The position numbers and the translations under genes are program-made. The notes beneath the pieces were generated by a model. The model made no database searches. It was given only the letters and a program-made list of their open reading frames with translations, and was not told the DNA's origin. Source: an uncultured beta proteobacterium (GTDB taxonomy: Bacteria > Pseudomonadota > Gammaproteobacteria > Burkholderiales > Burkholderiaceae_C). From it: 41,726 nucleotides of DNA. The stretch lies in assembly GCA_903894475.1 (NCBI GenBank), contig CAITQH010000102.1, forward strand, positions 1-41,726, in the 5' to 3' direction. Positions 1-8,235 of the stretch are shown here, piece by piece; position 1 is the stretch's first letter; each line of letters starts with the position of its first letter.

Positions 1-74
1 GAATCGGCGACGATCGACCATGTGTGATCCCTTTGGGGTGTTGGGGATTCAATGGTGACAGTCGCACCGACAAC

Positions 75-587
75 ATGTGTCGTGAGGAAACAAAACGGGT
101 TGATTGTTCGTTCAAAAGATCCCCTGGCGTCATATCCTGTCGCCAGGAAGGGAACAATGTAGTCCACCTTTCCTACATCGATACACACGCCTTGCGACAA
201 GAACTTGATGATCTGCTGTGCCAGCGTTACCCCGAGCTGTTTCGTGACCGGGATGGGGACGGGGCGGAAACAGCCATGTGTTGGGGTTTTACATGTGGGG
301 ACGGTTGGTTCGGAATCATTGACGCACTGTGCTCGGAGATTGCTGCTCAAGTGCGTCATGGGAGGATGCCAGCCGTGGTCGTCAGCCAGGTCAAGGAGAA
401 GTCAGGTCTTCTACGCTTTCATATTCGCGGCGGCTTCCTTCGAGGTGGCAACGCCGAAACACATCGGCTGATAGAACTTGCACAGCAGCAAGCGCTGCAC
501 ACCTGCGAAGAGTGCGGCCAACCGGGTAAATTGCTCGACGTTGGTAAACCTGTTGTCGTCTGTCCGCTGTGCGCAAATCAGGATTGA
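75..587 (+). CDS. hypothetical protein with C-terminal CxxC...CxxC zinc-ribbon-like motif
   Basis: This is a small protein of unknown function. The body contains a segment reading WGFTCGDGWFGIIDALC, followed by a conserved-looking QVKEKSGLLRFHI stretch. I recognise this pattern from hypothetical proteins carried on phages and genomic islands, but I know of no assigned activity. The C-terminus has two Cys pairs (CEECG and CPLC, about 20 residues apart) that could bind one zinc ion. The start is uncertain: the frame is open from a GTG at 24, ATG 75 is the first ATG, and the family-like part begins only near 190. No convincing ribosome binding site precedes any of these. The gene stands alone, ahead of a degenerate stretch and a toxin-antitoxin pair, which fits accessory DNA. 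Confidence 0.55.
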   Translation: MCREETKRVDCSFKRSPGVISCRQEGNNVVHLSYIDTHALRQELDDLLCQRYPELFRDRDGDGAETAMCWGFTCGDGWFGIIDALCSEIAAQVRHGRMPAVVVSQVKEKSGLLRFHIRGGFLRGGNAETHRLIELAQQQALHTCEECGQPGKLLDVGKPVVVCPLCANQD

Positions 588-883
588 AGCTGGGAAGTCC
601 GCCGGTGATCCAGCCAGGGCATCAACGTTGCTCAATGACCGCTATCGAGGTGGTCAACTTGGAAATGCTACTACCGCAATGGGCACTATGGAGCCAGCCA
701 CGACGGGCCGGTATAGAGTGGGCCAACTTGAGAGGCCAATATCGCAGCCCTTGCCTTGTCCCAAAGCAGCCCGTGGGCTGCGCGCTGCCGCTTGGCGGCA
801 ACGCGGCAATCTGGTCAGCACGGGTTAGGCGGTCGAGGGACGCCGGAACCGTGGTCAGTGGCAGGTGGATTTCCTCCCGTTTA
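588..883. other. non-coding, degenerate stretch; possible IS remnant
   Basis: I see no convincing gene here. Two imperfectly repeated segments, near 650-672 (core GGTGGTCAACTTGG) and 716-738 (core AGTGGGCCAACTTGAG), resemble the short repeated motifs near the ends of IS21-family elements, but no transposase remains. The frames running through it on either strand have no recognisable domain. The assignment as a mobile-element relic is weak inference from the repeat pattern and from the neighbouring accessory genes. Confidence 0.25.
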
Positions 884-1195
884 TCAAAGCTCACCCTCTG
901 GGTATCCGGATTCCCGTTGATGGCGAATGCGTGCCACAAGAACCAGATCTCGGACATCGTCGAATTCATAGCGCGCCAGATAACCGCTGCGCCTACGCGA
1001 AATAATGAGTTCTCGCAGTCCACCCTCAACCGGCCGTCCGATGCCGGGCTGATGGGTCAAAACTTGCAAAGCATCCAGGATGAAATCCAGCAACTCGCCA
1101 GCCATCGGATCATCTGAGTCGACAAGAAACTCCTCCAGCCGAAGAAGGTCGTCGAATGCTGCCTGGCTCAGAAATACACCAGACATAATGATCAA
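884..1195 (-). CDS. ParE/RelE-superfamily toxin of a type II toxin-antitoxin pair
   Basis: This protein of about 100 residues has the ParE/RelE toxin pattern: an N-terminal helix pair (AAFDDLLRLEEFLVD), a central helix ending HQPGIGRPV, then beta strands with GLRELIISRRRSGYLARYEF and a closing VLVARIRHQRE strand. In the family, such toxins inhibit gyrase (ParE) or cleave mRNA on ribosomes (RelE); the sequence alone does not say which. The reading frame can start at a TTG at 1195 that overlaps the antitoxin stop codon, or at ATG 1186. Either way the gene follows the antitoxin with essentially no gap, so the two are co-transcribed and probably translationally coupled. Antitoxin first, toxin second is the usual order. 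Confidence 0.8.
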   Translation of the reverse strand: MIIMSGVFLSQAAFDDLLRLEEFLVDSDDPMAGELLDFILDALQVLTHQPGIGRPVEGGLRELIISRRRSGYLARYEFDDVRDLVLVARIRHQRESGYPEGEL

Positions 1196-1509
1196 CTCAT
1201 CTGTGTTGGCGCGAGGTCTCGCGGCTTAGCTTGCAGCCCTTTGCGGTGACTGGCCAACTCTGAAAAATAGGCACGGACATTGCCAAGTTCGTAGCCCGAT
1301 CCGCTGGTCTTCATGTCGCTCAATGCCGTCATGGAGTCCCGCGTAAACGCTTCACGCAGACGTGTACGGCGCACCGAGTCGGCCAGCGTCTGCACCATGA
1401 AGGCGTGCAGGCTCAAGCCCGCACTCCGGGCGTCATTCTCAAGTTGGGTTTTGAGCGCTGCCGGCAACTTCAAACTGGTTGGTTTACTCGCGACACTGGT
1501 GATGGGCAT
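1192..1509 (-). CDS. RHH/CopG-like antitoxin
   Basis: This is a DNA-binding antitoxin of about 105 residues. The N-terminal half (TSLKLPAALKTQLENDARSAGLSLHAFMVQTL) has the short beta strand followed by two helices typical of ribbon-helix-helix proteins; the C-terminal half is the probable toxin-neutralising tail. ATG 1509 is chosen because a GGAG ribosome binding site lies about 6 bases upstream; an in-frame TTG at 1521 lies further out. A perfect inverted repeat just upstream (1527-1550) is the likely operator for autoregulation. The gene runs directly into the ParE/RelE-like toxin. Confidence 0.78.
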   Translation of the reverse strand: MPITSVASKPTSLKLPAALKTQLENDARSAGLSLHAFMVQTLADSVRRTRLREAFTRDSMTALSDMKTSGSGYELGNVRAYFSELASHRKGLQAKPRDLAPTQMS

Positions 1510-1526
1510 TTCTTGCTCCAATTCGT

Positions 1527-1550
1527 AAGGTAGTCAAATGTTACTACCTT
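1527..1550. promoter_or_regulatory. toxin-antitoxin operator palindrome
   Basis: A perfect inverted repeat, AAGGTAGT (1527-1534) and ACTACCTT (1543-1550), is separated by 8 bases. It lies directly upstream of the antitoxin start. Ribbon-helix-helix antitoxins usually repress their own promoter through such sites. The repeat is seen directly; the binding protein is inferred. Confidence 0.65.
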
Positions 1551-1704
1551 TGAAATTTAACACAGTTGTTGGCATCCAAAAGGCTTGTTCAATCTGGCGA
1601 GCTGCAAAGCCGGGCATTGCCGCTTCCAGATCGAGGGTTTCCACGCTGATCGAAGGCCGATCCAAGCTGCGATACTCAATTTCACTCGGTCCAAACGCCC
1701 CCTC

Positions 1705-3834
1705 ATGAGAAAGTCCATCCTGCAGACCTACAAGATCGGCATCGACGTCGGTGGCACCTTCACCGACTTCGCCCTGATGGGCAGCAAGGGTCGCTCGGCC
1801 GTGCACAAGCAGTTGTCGACACCGGCCGATCCATCGATCGCGGTGATGGCCGGCCTGGCAGCACTGGCGCAGGCTGAGGGGCTGAGCTTCGATGTCTTTC
1901 TGGGCCAGGTCGCGCTGATCGTGCACGGCACGACGGTGACAACCAACGCGGTGCTGACTGGCCGCACCGCACGCACTGCCTTGCTGACGACACGCGGATT
2001 TCGCGACACCTTGCAGATGCGCCGCGGCGTACGCGAGATGATGTACGACAACCGCTGGCATGCGCCGGAGCCTATCGTGCCACGCCAGCTGCGGCTGCCG
2101 ATTACCGAGCGCGTCGATGCTGCTGGAATTGAGTTGGTGGCACTTGATACGGCCGATGTTGAAGTGGCGATACAGACGATGCGCGAGCAGGGCATCGAGG
2201 CCGTGGCGATCTGTTTTATGCACGCCCATGGCAGCGCCGCGCACGAAGAGGACGCTGCACGCCTGGTGCAGCAGGGAATGCCGCAGGCCTACCTGTCCGT
2301 GTCCTCGCGCGTCTTGCCACAAGTGCGGTTTTATGAACGCACCAGCACCACCGTGCTGAACGCGGGGGTCGGGCCGATCCTCGCGCATTACCTGGACCGA
2401 CTGAATGCTCGTCTGGCCGAGGCACAGTGGCGCGGTACGCTGCTCATCATGCAGTCCAACGGTGGCACCGCCGCGCCGGCGAGCGTGCGGCGCCTGGCCG
2501 CTTCAACGCTGTTGTCTGGTCCGGCTGCCGCGCCGGCAGCGGGACTCGCATGGATGGCACCCACACGCAAAAGGAGCTTCATCACCGTCGACATGGGGGG
2601 CACCAGCTTCGACGCCGCCCTGGTCCAGGGTGGCCAGCCCGCGGTAACCACGTCCGGCCACGTGAACCGTTTTGCGATGGCGCTGCCCAGCATGGAGATC
2701 AACACCATCGGTGCCGGCGGAGGGTCGATTGCCTGGATCGACGATGGCGGCCTGCTGCACATGGGGCCGCAAAGTGCTGGCGCCGATCCCGGCCCGGCCT
2801 GCTACGCCAGGGGTGGTACCGAGCCCACCTGCACGGATGCCAACCTGGTGCTCGGCTACCTGTCGGCCAGCTACTTTGCCGGGGGACGTCTGCCACTGGA
2901 TGAGCTGGCCGCGCGCAACGCCATCGACAAACGCATCGCCAAGCCGCTCAAGCTGTCGCTGGTCGAGGCGGCGCAGGGTATGTTCCACGTCATCAACGTA
3001 GCGATGGCCGCGGCGATCCGCGAGATATCGGTACAAAAGGGCTTCGACCCGCGCGAGTTTCCGCTGGTGTGCGCCGGTGGAGCCGGGCCGCTGCACGGCG
3101 CAGCCATCGCCGAGGAGCTCGGCATCGAGCGCGTCTTTGTGCCGCGCGAGTCGTCGGTGTTCTGCGCCTCGGGCATGCTGCACAGCGACCTCAAGCACGA
3201 CCACGTGCGCAGCTTTGCACGCGTGCTGCATCCGCCCGGGCCCGATCGTGTGCAGGTGCGCACCGGTGTGCGCGCTCTGCTGCGTGAGCTGCGTGCGCAG
3301 GGCCGCGCGGCATTGTGGGCTGAGGGTATCGCCGCTGAGCGGCAGCAGATACGCCACGCGCTGGACCTGCGTTACACAGGGCAGTATCACGAAGTCACGG
3401 TCGACGTGCCGGACGAACTGCTTGACCGCGCCGATTGGGCCGCAGTGGCCGAACTGTTCCACCGCCAGCACGACCGGCTGTACGGCTACGCACTTCGCGA
3501 TGAAGGCACGCCCGTCGAACTGCTCAGCCTGCGTGTGGCCGCCGTTGGCATCACTGACAAACCGGCGCTCAAGCGCCAGCCGCGCACCACGTCTGCGCCG
3601 CGCGCCGCGCTCAAGGGCAGGCGCCCAATCTACCTGCCTGGACGCACGGCCAGCAGCCAGGTACCGGTCTACGACGGCGAACGGCTGCTGCATGGCCACC
3701 AGTTCAACGGTCCGGCACTGATCGAAAGCGCCAACACCAGCATCCTCGTGCCGCCGGCCTGGGTCGCAGAAATCGACGCGCTCGGCAGTTGTGTGCTCTG
3801 CGTGCGTCCTGGAGTCAAGAGGTCACCCAAATGA
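1705..3834 (+). CDS. hyuA: hydantoinase A / N-methylhydantoinase (ATP-hydrolysing) large subunit-like
   Basis: This is the alpha subunit of an HyuA/HyuB-type enzyme, a family (hydantoinases, 5-oxoprolinase, acetone carboxylase) that phosphorylates a carbonyl or lactam with ATP before opening or carboxylating it. The ~709-residue length is typical. Visible ATPase-fold motifs are GIDVGGTFTDF at residues 12-22, VHGTTVTTN at 73-81, VDMGGTSFD at 295-303, and glycine-rich GAGGGS shortly after. ATG 1705 is chosen because the conserved domain begins a few residues later; the ~120 upstream bases in frame look non-coding, and no good ribosome binding site is visible. The stop overlaps the hyuB start by 4 bases (ATGA). 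It opens an operon that continues to the kynurenine genes, so a cyclic amide derived from an indole or another aromatic is a plausible substrate. That substrate is inference. Confidence 0.88.
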   Translation: MRKSILQTYKIGIDVGGTFTDFALMGSKGRSAVHKQLSTPADPSIAVMAGLAALAQAEGLSFDVFLGQVALIVHGTTVTTNAVLTGRTARTALLTTRGFRDTLQMRRGVREMMYDNRWHAPEPIVPRQLRLPITERVDAAGIELVALDTADVEVAIQTMREQGIEAVAICFMHAHGSAAHEEDAARLVQQGMPQAYLSVSSRVLPQVRFYERTSTTVLNAGVGPILAHYLDRLNARLAEAQWRGTLLIMQSNGGTAAPASVRRLAASTLLSGPAAAPAAGLAWMAPTRKRSFITVDMGGTSFDAALVQGGQPAVTTSGHVNRFAMALPSMEINTIGAGGGSIAWIDDGGLLHMGPQSAGADPGPACYARGGTEPTCTDANLVLGYLSASYFAGGRLPLDELAARNAIDKRIAKPLKLSLVEAAQGMFHVINVAMAAAIREISVQKGFDPREFPLVCAGGAGPLHGAAIAEELGIERVFVPRESSVFCASGMLHSDLKHDHVRSFARVLHPPGPDRVQVRTGVRALLRELRAQGRAALWAEGIAAERQQIRHALDLRYTGQYHEVTVDVPDELLDRADWAAVAELFHRQHDRLYGYALRDEGTPVELLSLRVAAVGITDKPALKRQPRTTSAPRAALKGRRPIYLPGRTASSQVPVYDGERLLHGHQFNGPALIESANTSILVPPAWVAEIDALGSCVLCVRPGVKRSPK

Positions 3835-5591
3835 AGCGCGATGCTATCCAGGTCTCGGTGCTGCAACGGCGCCTGAAGTCCATTACCGAGGAGATGGGCC
3901 TGACGCTGTTGCGCACCACGCGCTCGCCGATTCTCAATGAGGCGCGCGACTTTGTCACCGGCTTGTACGACGCCAAGGGTCGCATGCTGGAGCAGACCGA
4001 GTACATACCGGTGCTGGCCTTCGCGCTGCAGCCGGCTTGCGAAAACGTGGTGCGCTTTTTCGGCGATGACATCCACCCCGGCGACGTCATCCTGCACAAC
4101 GACGTCTTCAGCGGCGGCAACCAGAATAACGACGTCGCGGTCTTCAAGCCGATCTTCGATGGCAAGACGCTGGTCGCCTGGGCCGCCTGCAAGGGTCACC
4201 AGGCCGATATCGGCGGCGCCGTGCCCGGTGGCTACAACCCCGAGGCACGCGAGGTCTGGCAGGAGGCGCTGCGCATACCGGCAGTGAAAGTTGTTGAGCG
4301 CGGCAAGCTCAGACGCGACGTGTGGAACCTGATTTTTGCCAATATCCGGCTGAAGATTGTCGAAGAGGACATCAAGGCGCAGATCGGTGGCTGCACCGTC
4401 GGTGAGCGGGGCTTTCATGGCCTGCTGGCCCGTTTCGGGCGGCCCACGCTGCAGCGTTTGCTGGAAGACCTTTTCGACAGCAGCGAACAGATGGTTCGCT
4501 CAGAGATCGCAGCCATCCCCGACGGCCGCTATTGCGGTGACTCCACGGTTTTTTACGACGGCGTCACCGATGGCAGCACGATGCAGATCGCGCTCGCCGT
4601 GACGGTGCAGGGCAATGGCATCAGCTTTGATTTCAGCGGCTCGTCGCCGCAGACGCCCGGCTTTGTCAACGCCCCCTATGCCGCCACGGCATCGGCGCTG
4701 TTGCTGACCTTTCTGATGCTGATCAACCCGGAGATCCCGCACAACGCCGGCATCCTGCGGCCAATCAAGATCATCAACCCCGAGGGCTCCTTCCTCAACG
4801 CCCGTTTCCCGGCCGCCACCACTTTCGGCAATTCGATCACCGGACCGACTTCGGACGCCATCTTTCGGGCCATGGCACAGGCGCTGCCAAAGGTGGTCAC
4901 CGCAGGCTGGAACCGTTTTCTTGGCTTTGCCGTATCGGGCGACGACCCCCGGCACGCGGACCACCGACGCTATGCCGATATTCTGTTCCTGTCGCTCAAG
5001 GGCGGCTCCGGTGCGACCCACGGCGCTGATGGTTTCGATCACATTGGCCTGATCAATTGCGCCGGCGGCATACTGGCGCAGGATTACGAGATGTTCGAGA
5101 TCCATAACCCACACTTGCTGCGCAAGCACGAATATCTGAGCGACAGCGCCGGGGCGGGTCAGTGGCGTGGCGGTCTGGGCGTCGAGACCGAGTTTGAGAT
5201 GCTGGGCGAAAACGTCACCGGTGTCGCTTTCGGTGATGGCATCGAGGAAGCCGCGCGCGCCTTTGGTTTCTTCGGTGGCGGAGTCGGTTCGCGCAATGCC
5301 ATCGTGCTGACCTATCCCGACGGCACGCAGCGGCGCGTGAAGTCCAAGGAGATTATTCGCGGCATTCCGCCCGGCACCGTTTTCCACCAACTCGCAGGTG
5401 GTGGCGGGGGCTATGGTGATGCCTTTGACCGGCCCGCCGAGCGGGTGGCGTCAGATGTAAGCGCCGGTGTAGTGAGTGTGCAGGCTGCGCGCCAGGACTA
5501 TGGCGTGGTCGTCGACGCCACCAGTGGCGCGCTCGATGCCGCTGGCACAGGCAGGCTGCGTGCACGACACAAGCCAAGGAGCAAGGCATGA
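3831..5591 (+). CDS. hyuB: hydantoinase B / N-methylhydantoinase small subunit-like
   Basis: This is the partner subunit of HyuA, with the usual length (~586 residues). Family signatures are LHNDVFSGGNQNND around residues 88-101 and KGHQADIGGAVPGG around 121-134, including H89, D91, H123 and D126, which probably bind metal. The C-terminal GAGQWRGGLGVETEFE and GGGGGYGDAFDRPAE segments are also typical. ATG 3831 overlaps the hyuA stop (ATGA), and an AGAGG ribosome binding site lies upstream. Together HyuA and HyuB would form a cytoplasmic ATP-dependent amide or lactam hydrolase. The immediate downstream genes (epimerase-like VOC, CoA ligase) suggest that the product is a carboxylic acid that is then activated with CoA. 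Confidence 0.88.
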   Translation: MKRDAIQVSVLQRRLKSITEEMGLTLLRTTRSPILNEARDFVTGLYDAKGRMLEQTEYIPVLAFALQPACENVVRFFGDDIHPGDVILHNDVFSGGNQNNDVAVFKPIFDGKTLVAWAACKGHQADIGGAVPGGYNPEAREVWQEALRIPAVKVVERGKLRRDVWNLIFANIRLKIVEEDIKAQIGGCTVGERGFHGLLARFGRPTLQRLLEDLFDSSEQMVRSEIAAIPDGRYCGDSTVFYDGVTDGSTMQIALAVTVQGNGISFDFSGSSPQTPGFVNAPYAATASALLLTFLMLINPEIPHNAGILRPIKIINPEGSFLNARFPAATTFGNSITGPTSDAIFRAMAQALPKVVTAGWNRFLGFAVSGDDPRHADHRRYADILFLSLKGGSGATHGADGFDHIGLINCAGGILAQDYEMFEIHNPHLLRKHEYLSDSAGAGQWRGGLGVETEFEMLGENVTGVAFGDGIEEAARAFGFFGGGVGSRNAIVLTYPDGTQRRVKSKEIIRGIPPGTVFHQLAGGGGGYGDAFDRPAERVASDVSAGVVSVQAARQDYGVVVDATSGALDAAGTGRLRARHKPRSKA

Positions 5592-6022
5592 CTGCGACGA
5601 CGATTGCACCGCCCCCCTACATTGACCACATCGGCATCGTCGTCGCCGATCTTGATCAGGCGGTCGAGAAGCTGCGCCCCTTGTTCGGCATTCCCGCGCG
5701 GACCAAGGAACTGCCCGAGGTCGGTCTGCGCGTGGCCGAGTTCGACGCTGCCAATGTGGTGATCGAGTTGCTGCAGTACACAGATGGCCCAAACAGCTTC
5801 GCGCAGCAGGTGATGGGTCAGCGGCTCGGCTTGAACCACCTGTCGGCGCGGGTCACTGATGTCGAGCAGTCAGTAGAGGACTTGCATGATGCCGGCTTCA
5901 TCCCGATGGCCGGTTTCCCCCGACAGGGCGCGCACGGCCGGGTCGCTTTTTTCGAGCCTGACGCGGTGACGGGCTTGCTGTTTGAAGTTTGCCAGGTTGA
6001 CGCGAAGGAGCACACCGCATGA
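5588..6022 (+). CDS. VOC-family protein, methylmalonyl-CoA epimerase-like
   Basis: This is a small vicinal-oxygen-chelate protein of 144 residues. The N-terminal module begins IDHIGIVVADLDQA with H14. A second strand carries E60 (VIELLQ), the second module starts with H84 (LNHLSARVTDVEQ), and the last strand carries E133 (LLFEVCQ). This spacing matches the metal ligands of methylmalonyl-CoA epimerases. A family role would be epimerising an acyl-CoA with an acidic alpha carbon. It overlaps hyuB and the following CoA ligase by 4 bases each (ATGA), so it is tightly coupled to both. A branched dicarboxylyl-CoA such as an aryl-succinyl-CoA would be a reasonable substrate here, but that is inference. 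A dioxygenase or lyase activity of another VOC branch cannot be excluded. Confidence 0.8.
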   Translation: MTATTIAPPPYIDHIGIVVADLDQAVEKLRPLFGIPARTKELPEVGLRVAEFDAANVVIELLQYTDGPNSFAQQVMGQRLGLNHLSARVTDVEQSVEDLHDAGFIPMAGFPRQGAHGRVAFFEPDAVTGLLFEVCQVDAKEHTA

Positions 6023-7401
6023 TGACCGCACAGGATCCGCAGCGCCGCCTCTGGAACGAGCGCATCGAACTGATGTCGCAGGACGAAATGCGCGCGCTGC
6101 AGCTATTGCGGCTGCAGCGACAGGTGGCCTACAACCACGCCAACTCGCCCTATTACCGCGAGCGGCTCGACGCAGCCGGCGTCAACCCACGCGATATTGC
6201 GAGCTTCGAGGACTTCGCGCACGTGCCGCTGATGGACAAGGTTGAGCACCGGCGCGTGCAGGAGGAGTCACTCGCGCGCCACGGCACGCCTTTCGCCTTG
6301 CTGGCCTGTGCGCCGCGGGAAAAAATTGTGCGTGTCAGCGCCACCTCGGGCACCACCGGCATGCCTACGCTGTACACACTCACCGCGCACGACGTTGCGG
6401 TGGTCAACGAGATGCATGCGCGCAAATACTGGCGAGCCGGCATACGACCCGGGCACGTGATGGTGCAAGCACTGTCTTTGTCGATGTTCACTGGCGGACT
6501 GCCGCTCTCGCAGGGCATACAGCACCTCGGTGCCTGCGTGGTGCCGGTCGGTATCGAGGGTGGCACGCAGCGCGTGCTCGACTTTGCCCACCTGACCCGA
6601 CCCGACGCGCTGATCGCCACGCCGTCCTTTGGTCAGTACCTGATCGAGCAATGTCCCACGCTCACCGGCAAGCCTGCCACTGAACTTGGCTTTCGATGGT
6701 TCTTCTGCGCTGGAGAGCCCGGTGGTGGCAACCCGGGACTGCGCCGGCTGTTGGCTGACGGCTTCGATGCCAAGGTGTTTGACCACACCGGTGGCGGCCA
6801 CGCCTTTCACGGCATCTCATGCGACGAATCGCCCGACGAATACAAGGGCATGCACTTCACCTCCGAAGACCATTGCCTGCTGGAACTGGTTGACCCGCAT
6901 ACGCATGCGCCCATCGCGCTCACGGACGGTGCCGTTGGCGAGATGGTGTTTACTTTCTTGGACTGGGAGGGCGGTCCCTTCATGCGCTATGCGCTGGGCG
7001 ACCTGATCCAGGTCTGGACCAAGCCATGCAGTTGCGGCATGCCGGGCCTGCGTTTCAAGATCGTGGGGCGCACGGATGACATGCTGATCGTCAAGGGCGT
7101 GAACCTGTACCCCGAGGCGATTCGCCAGGTGTTGATGGGCTTTGCGCCGCGTGTGACAGGCAGCTTTCGCATCCGGCTGCCGCAGGCGGGGCCCAAAGTC
7201 ACGCCGCCGCTGCACTTGCGCATCGAACATGGCCAGGACCTTGCCAAGGCAGACCTGCCAGAACTTGAAGCGCAGTTGCAGGCGCGCATGCGCTCCGAAC
7301 TGCGCGTGGCGCCGCGCATCGAATGGCTCGCGCCCGGTACACTGCCGCGCGAGGCGCACAAGACAAAATTCATCGAAATCGTGCGCGACCCCGGCCAATG
7401 A
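6019..7401 (+). CDS. phenylacetate-CoA ligase (PaaK)-like AMP-forming CoA ligase
   Basis: This is an aryl/acyl-CoA ligase of the PaaK type, 460 residues. It shows the ATP/phosphate-binding loop SATSGTTGMPT at residues 107-117. The CSCG motif near 337-340 is in the place of the metal-binding cysteines of PaaK, followed by the hinge sequence GRTDDMLIVKGVNLYP (DDM at 353-355) and an AMP-binding C-terminal lid domain with a conserved-looking K near the end (HKTKF). The reaction would be acid + ATP + CoA to acyl-CoA + AMP + PPi. The start ATG overlaps the stop of the VOC gene. Being placed between a lactam hydrolase pair and kynBUA, candidate substrates are anthranilate or an aminoaryl acid released by HyuAB; the sequence does not decide. 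Confidence 0.87.
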   Translation: MMTAQDPQRRLWNERIELMSQDEMRALQLLRLQRQVAYNHANSPYYRERLDAAGVNPRDIASFEDFAHVPLMDKVEHRRVQEESLARHGTPFALLACAPREKIVRVSATSGTTGMPTLYTLTAHDVAVVNEMHARKYWRAGIRPGHVMVQALSLSMFTGGLPLSQGIQHLGACVVPVGIEGGTQRVLDFAHLTRPDALIATPSFGQYLIEQCPTLTGKPATELGFRWFFCAGEPGGGNPGLRRLLADGFDAKVFDHTGGGHAFHGISCDESPDEYKGMHFTSEDHCLLELVDPHTHAPIALTDGAVGEMVFTFLDWEGGPFMRYALGDLIQVWTKPCSCGMPGLRFKIVGRTDDMLIVKGVNLYPEAIRQVLMGFAPRVTGSFRIRLPQAGPKVTPPLHLRIEHGQDLAKADLPELEAQLQARMRSELRVAPRIEWLAPGTLPREAHKTKFIEIVRDPGQ

Positions 7402-7417
7402 ACAAGGAGTACACCGC

Positions 7418-8200
7418 ATGGACCTGAAACTGAGCGGACGCCGCGCCCTGATCACTGGCGGCTCCAAGGGTATCGGTCTGGCCATCGCCCGGCTGCTCGC
7501 GAGTGAAGCTTGCCACCTGCATCTGGTTGCGCGTTCGGGCGACGACCTGGCGAGCGTAGCCGACGAGTTGCGGCAACACCACGGCGTCGAGGTAAGTGTG
7601 CATGCCCTCGATCTGGCTGAGCGCGGTCGGGCTGCAGAGTTGGCAGCCATGTGCCCGGACATCGACATCCTGATCAACAACGCGGGTGCCACACCGCGTG
7701 GCAGCCTGCTTGACGTCGATGAAGAGCGCTGGCGTGCTGCCTTCGATCTGAAGGTCTTTGGCTATATCAATCTATCACGCGCTTTCTACCGACAGATGAA
7801 GGCGCGCCAGAGAGGCGTCATCATCAACATCATTGGCAACGGCGGCGAGCGACTCGACGCCGGCTACATTGCCGGTGCCACTGGCAACGCTGCGCTGATG
7901 GCCTTCACGCGCGCGCTGGGCGGCGCCAGCGCCGAAGACGGCATCCGGGTCGTTGGTGTCAATCCGGGTCCGGTGGCGACCGAGCGCTTGGTCGGCCTGA
8001 TGAAGACCGAGGCGACCAAGCGTCATGGTGACCCGACTCGCTGGCGCGAATTCGAAGCCGGCTTCCCCTTTGGCCGAGCTGCCACTGTCGAAGAAATCGC
8101 CGCCACGGTGGCGTTGCTGGCCTCTGATCTGTCGTCCTACACCACCGGCACCATCATCACGATCGACGGCGGCATGGCGAACCGTGGTTCACTGATCTGA
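7418..8200 (+). CDS. atypical short-chain dehydrogenase/reductase lacking the canonical catalytic motif
   Basis: This is a 260-residue Rossmann-fold SDR. The cofactor motif TGGSKGIG (13-20) and the structural NNAG (87-90) are intact, and the C-terminus ends with the usual TGTIITIDGGMA. The active site is not standard: the strand that should carry the catalytic Ser reads NIIGNGG (137-143), and the helix that should start with YxxxK aligns as GATGN (153-157), so Ser, Tyr and Lys are all absent at their normal positions. Y150 is nearby but out of register. I recall a subgroup of proteobacterial SDRs with this pattern; its chemistry is unknown to me. The start has an AAGGAG ribosome binding site at 7404-7409, 16 bases after the ligase gene. 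An earlier in-frame start would overlap the ligase and is rejected. Confidence 0.82.
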   Translation: MDLKLSGRRALITGGSKGIGLAIARLLASEACHLHLVARSGDDLASVADELRQHHGVEVSVHALDLAERGRAAELAAMCPDIDILINNAGATPRGSLLDVDEERWRAAFDLKVFGYINLSRAFYRQMKARQRGVIINIIGNGGERLDAGYIAGATGNAALMAFTRALGGASAEDGIRVVGVNPGPVATERLVGLMKTEATKRHGDPTRWREFEAGFPFGRAATVEEIAATVALLASDLSSYTTGTIITIDGGMANRGSLI

Positions 8201-8235
8201 CGATAGGTCCAAAGCGGGCGCACTCCGAGCACATC

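Noticed and set aside
1534-2388. Minus-strand open frame (284 codons) spanning the hyuA start and the toxin-antitoxin operator
   Set aside because: Its C-terminal part looked somewhat protein-like, but I could not match it to a family, and most of it is antisense to hyuA and runs through the operator palindrome.
2503-3699. Long minus-strand open frame (398 codons) inside hyuA
   Set aside because: It lies wholly antisense to a gene with clear family motifs, has no recognisable domain, and its Arg/Gln/His-rich composition is typical of antisense frames in GC-rich genes.
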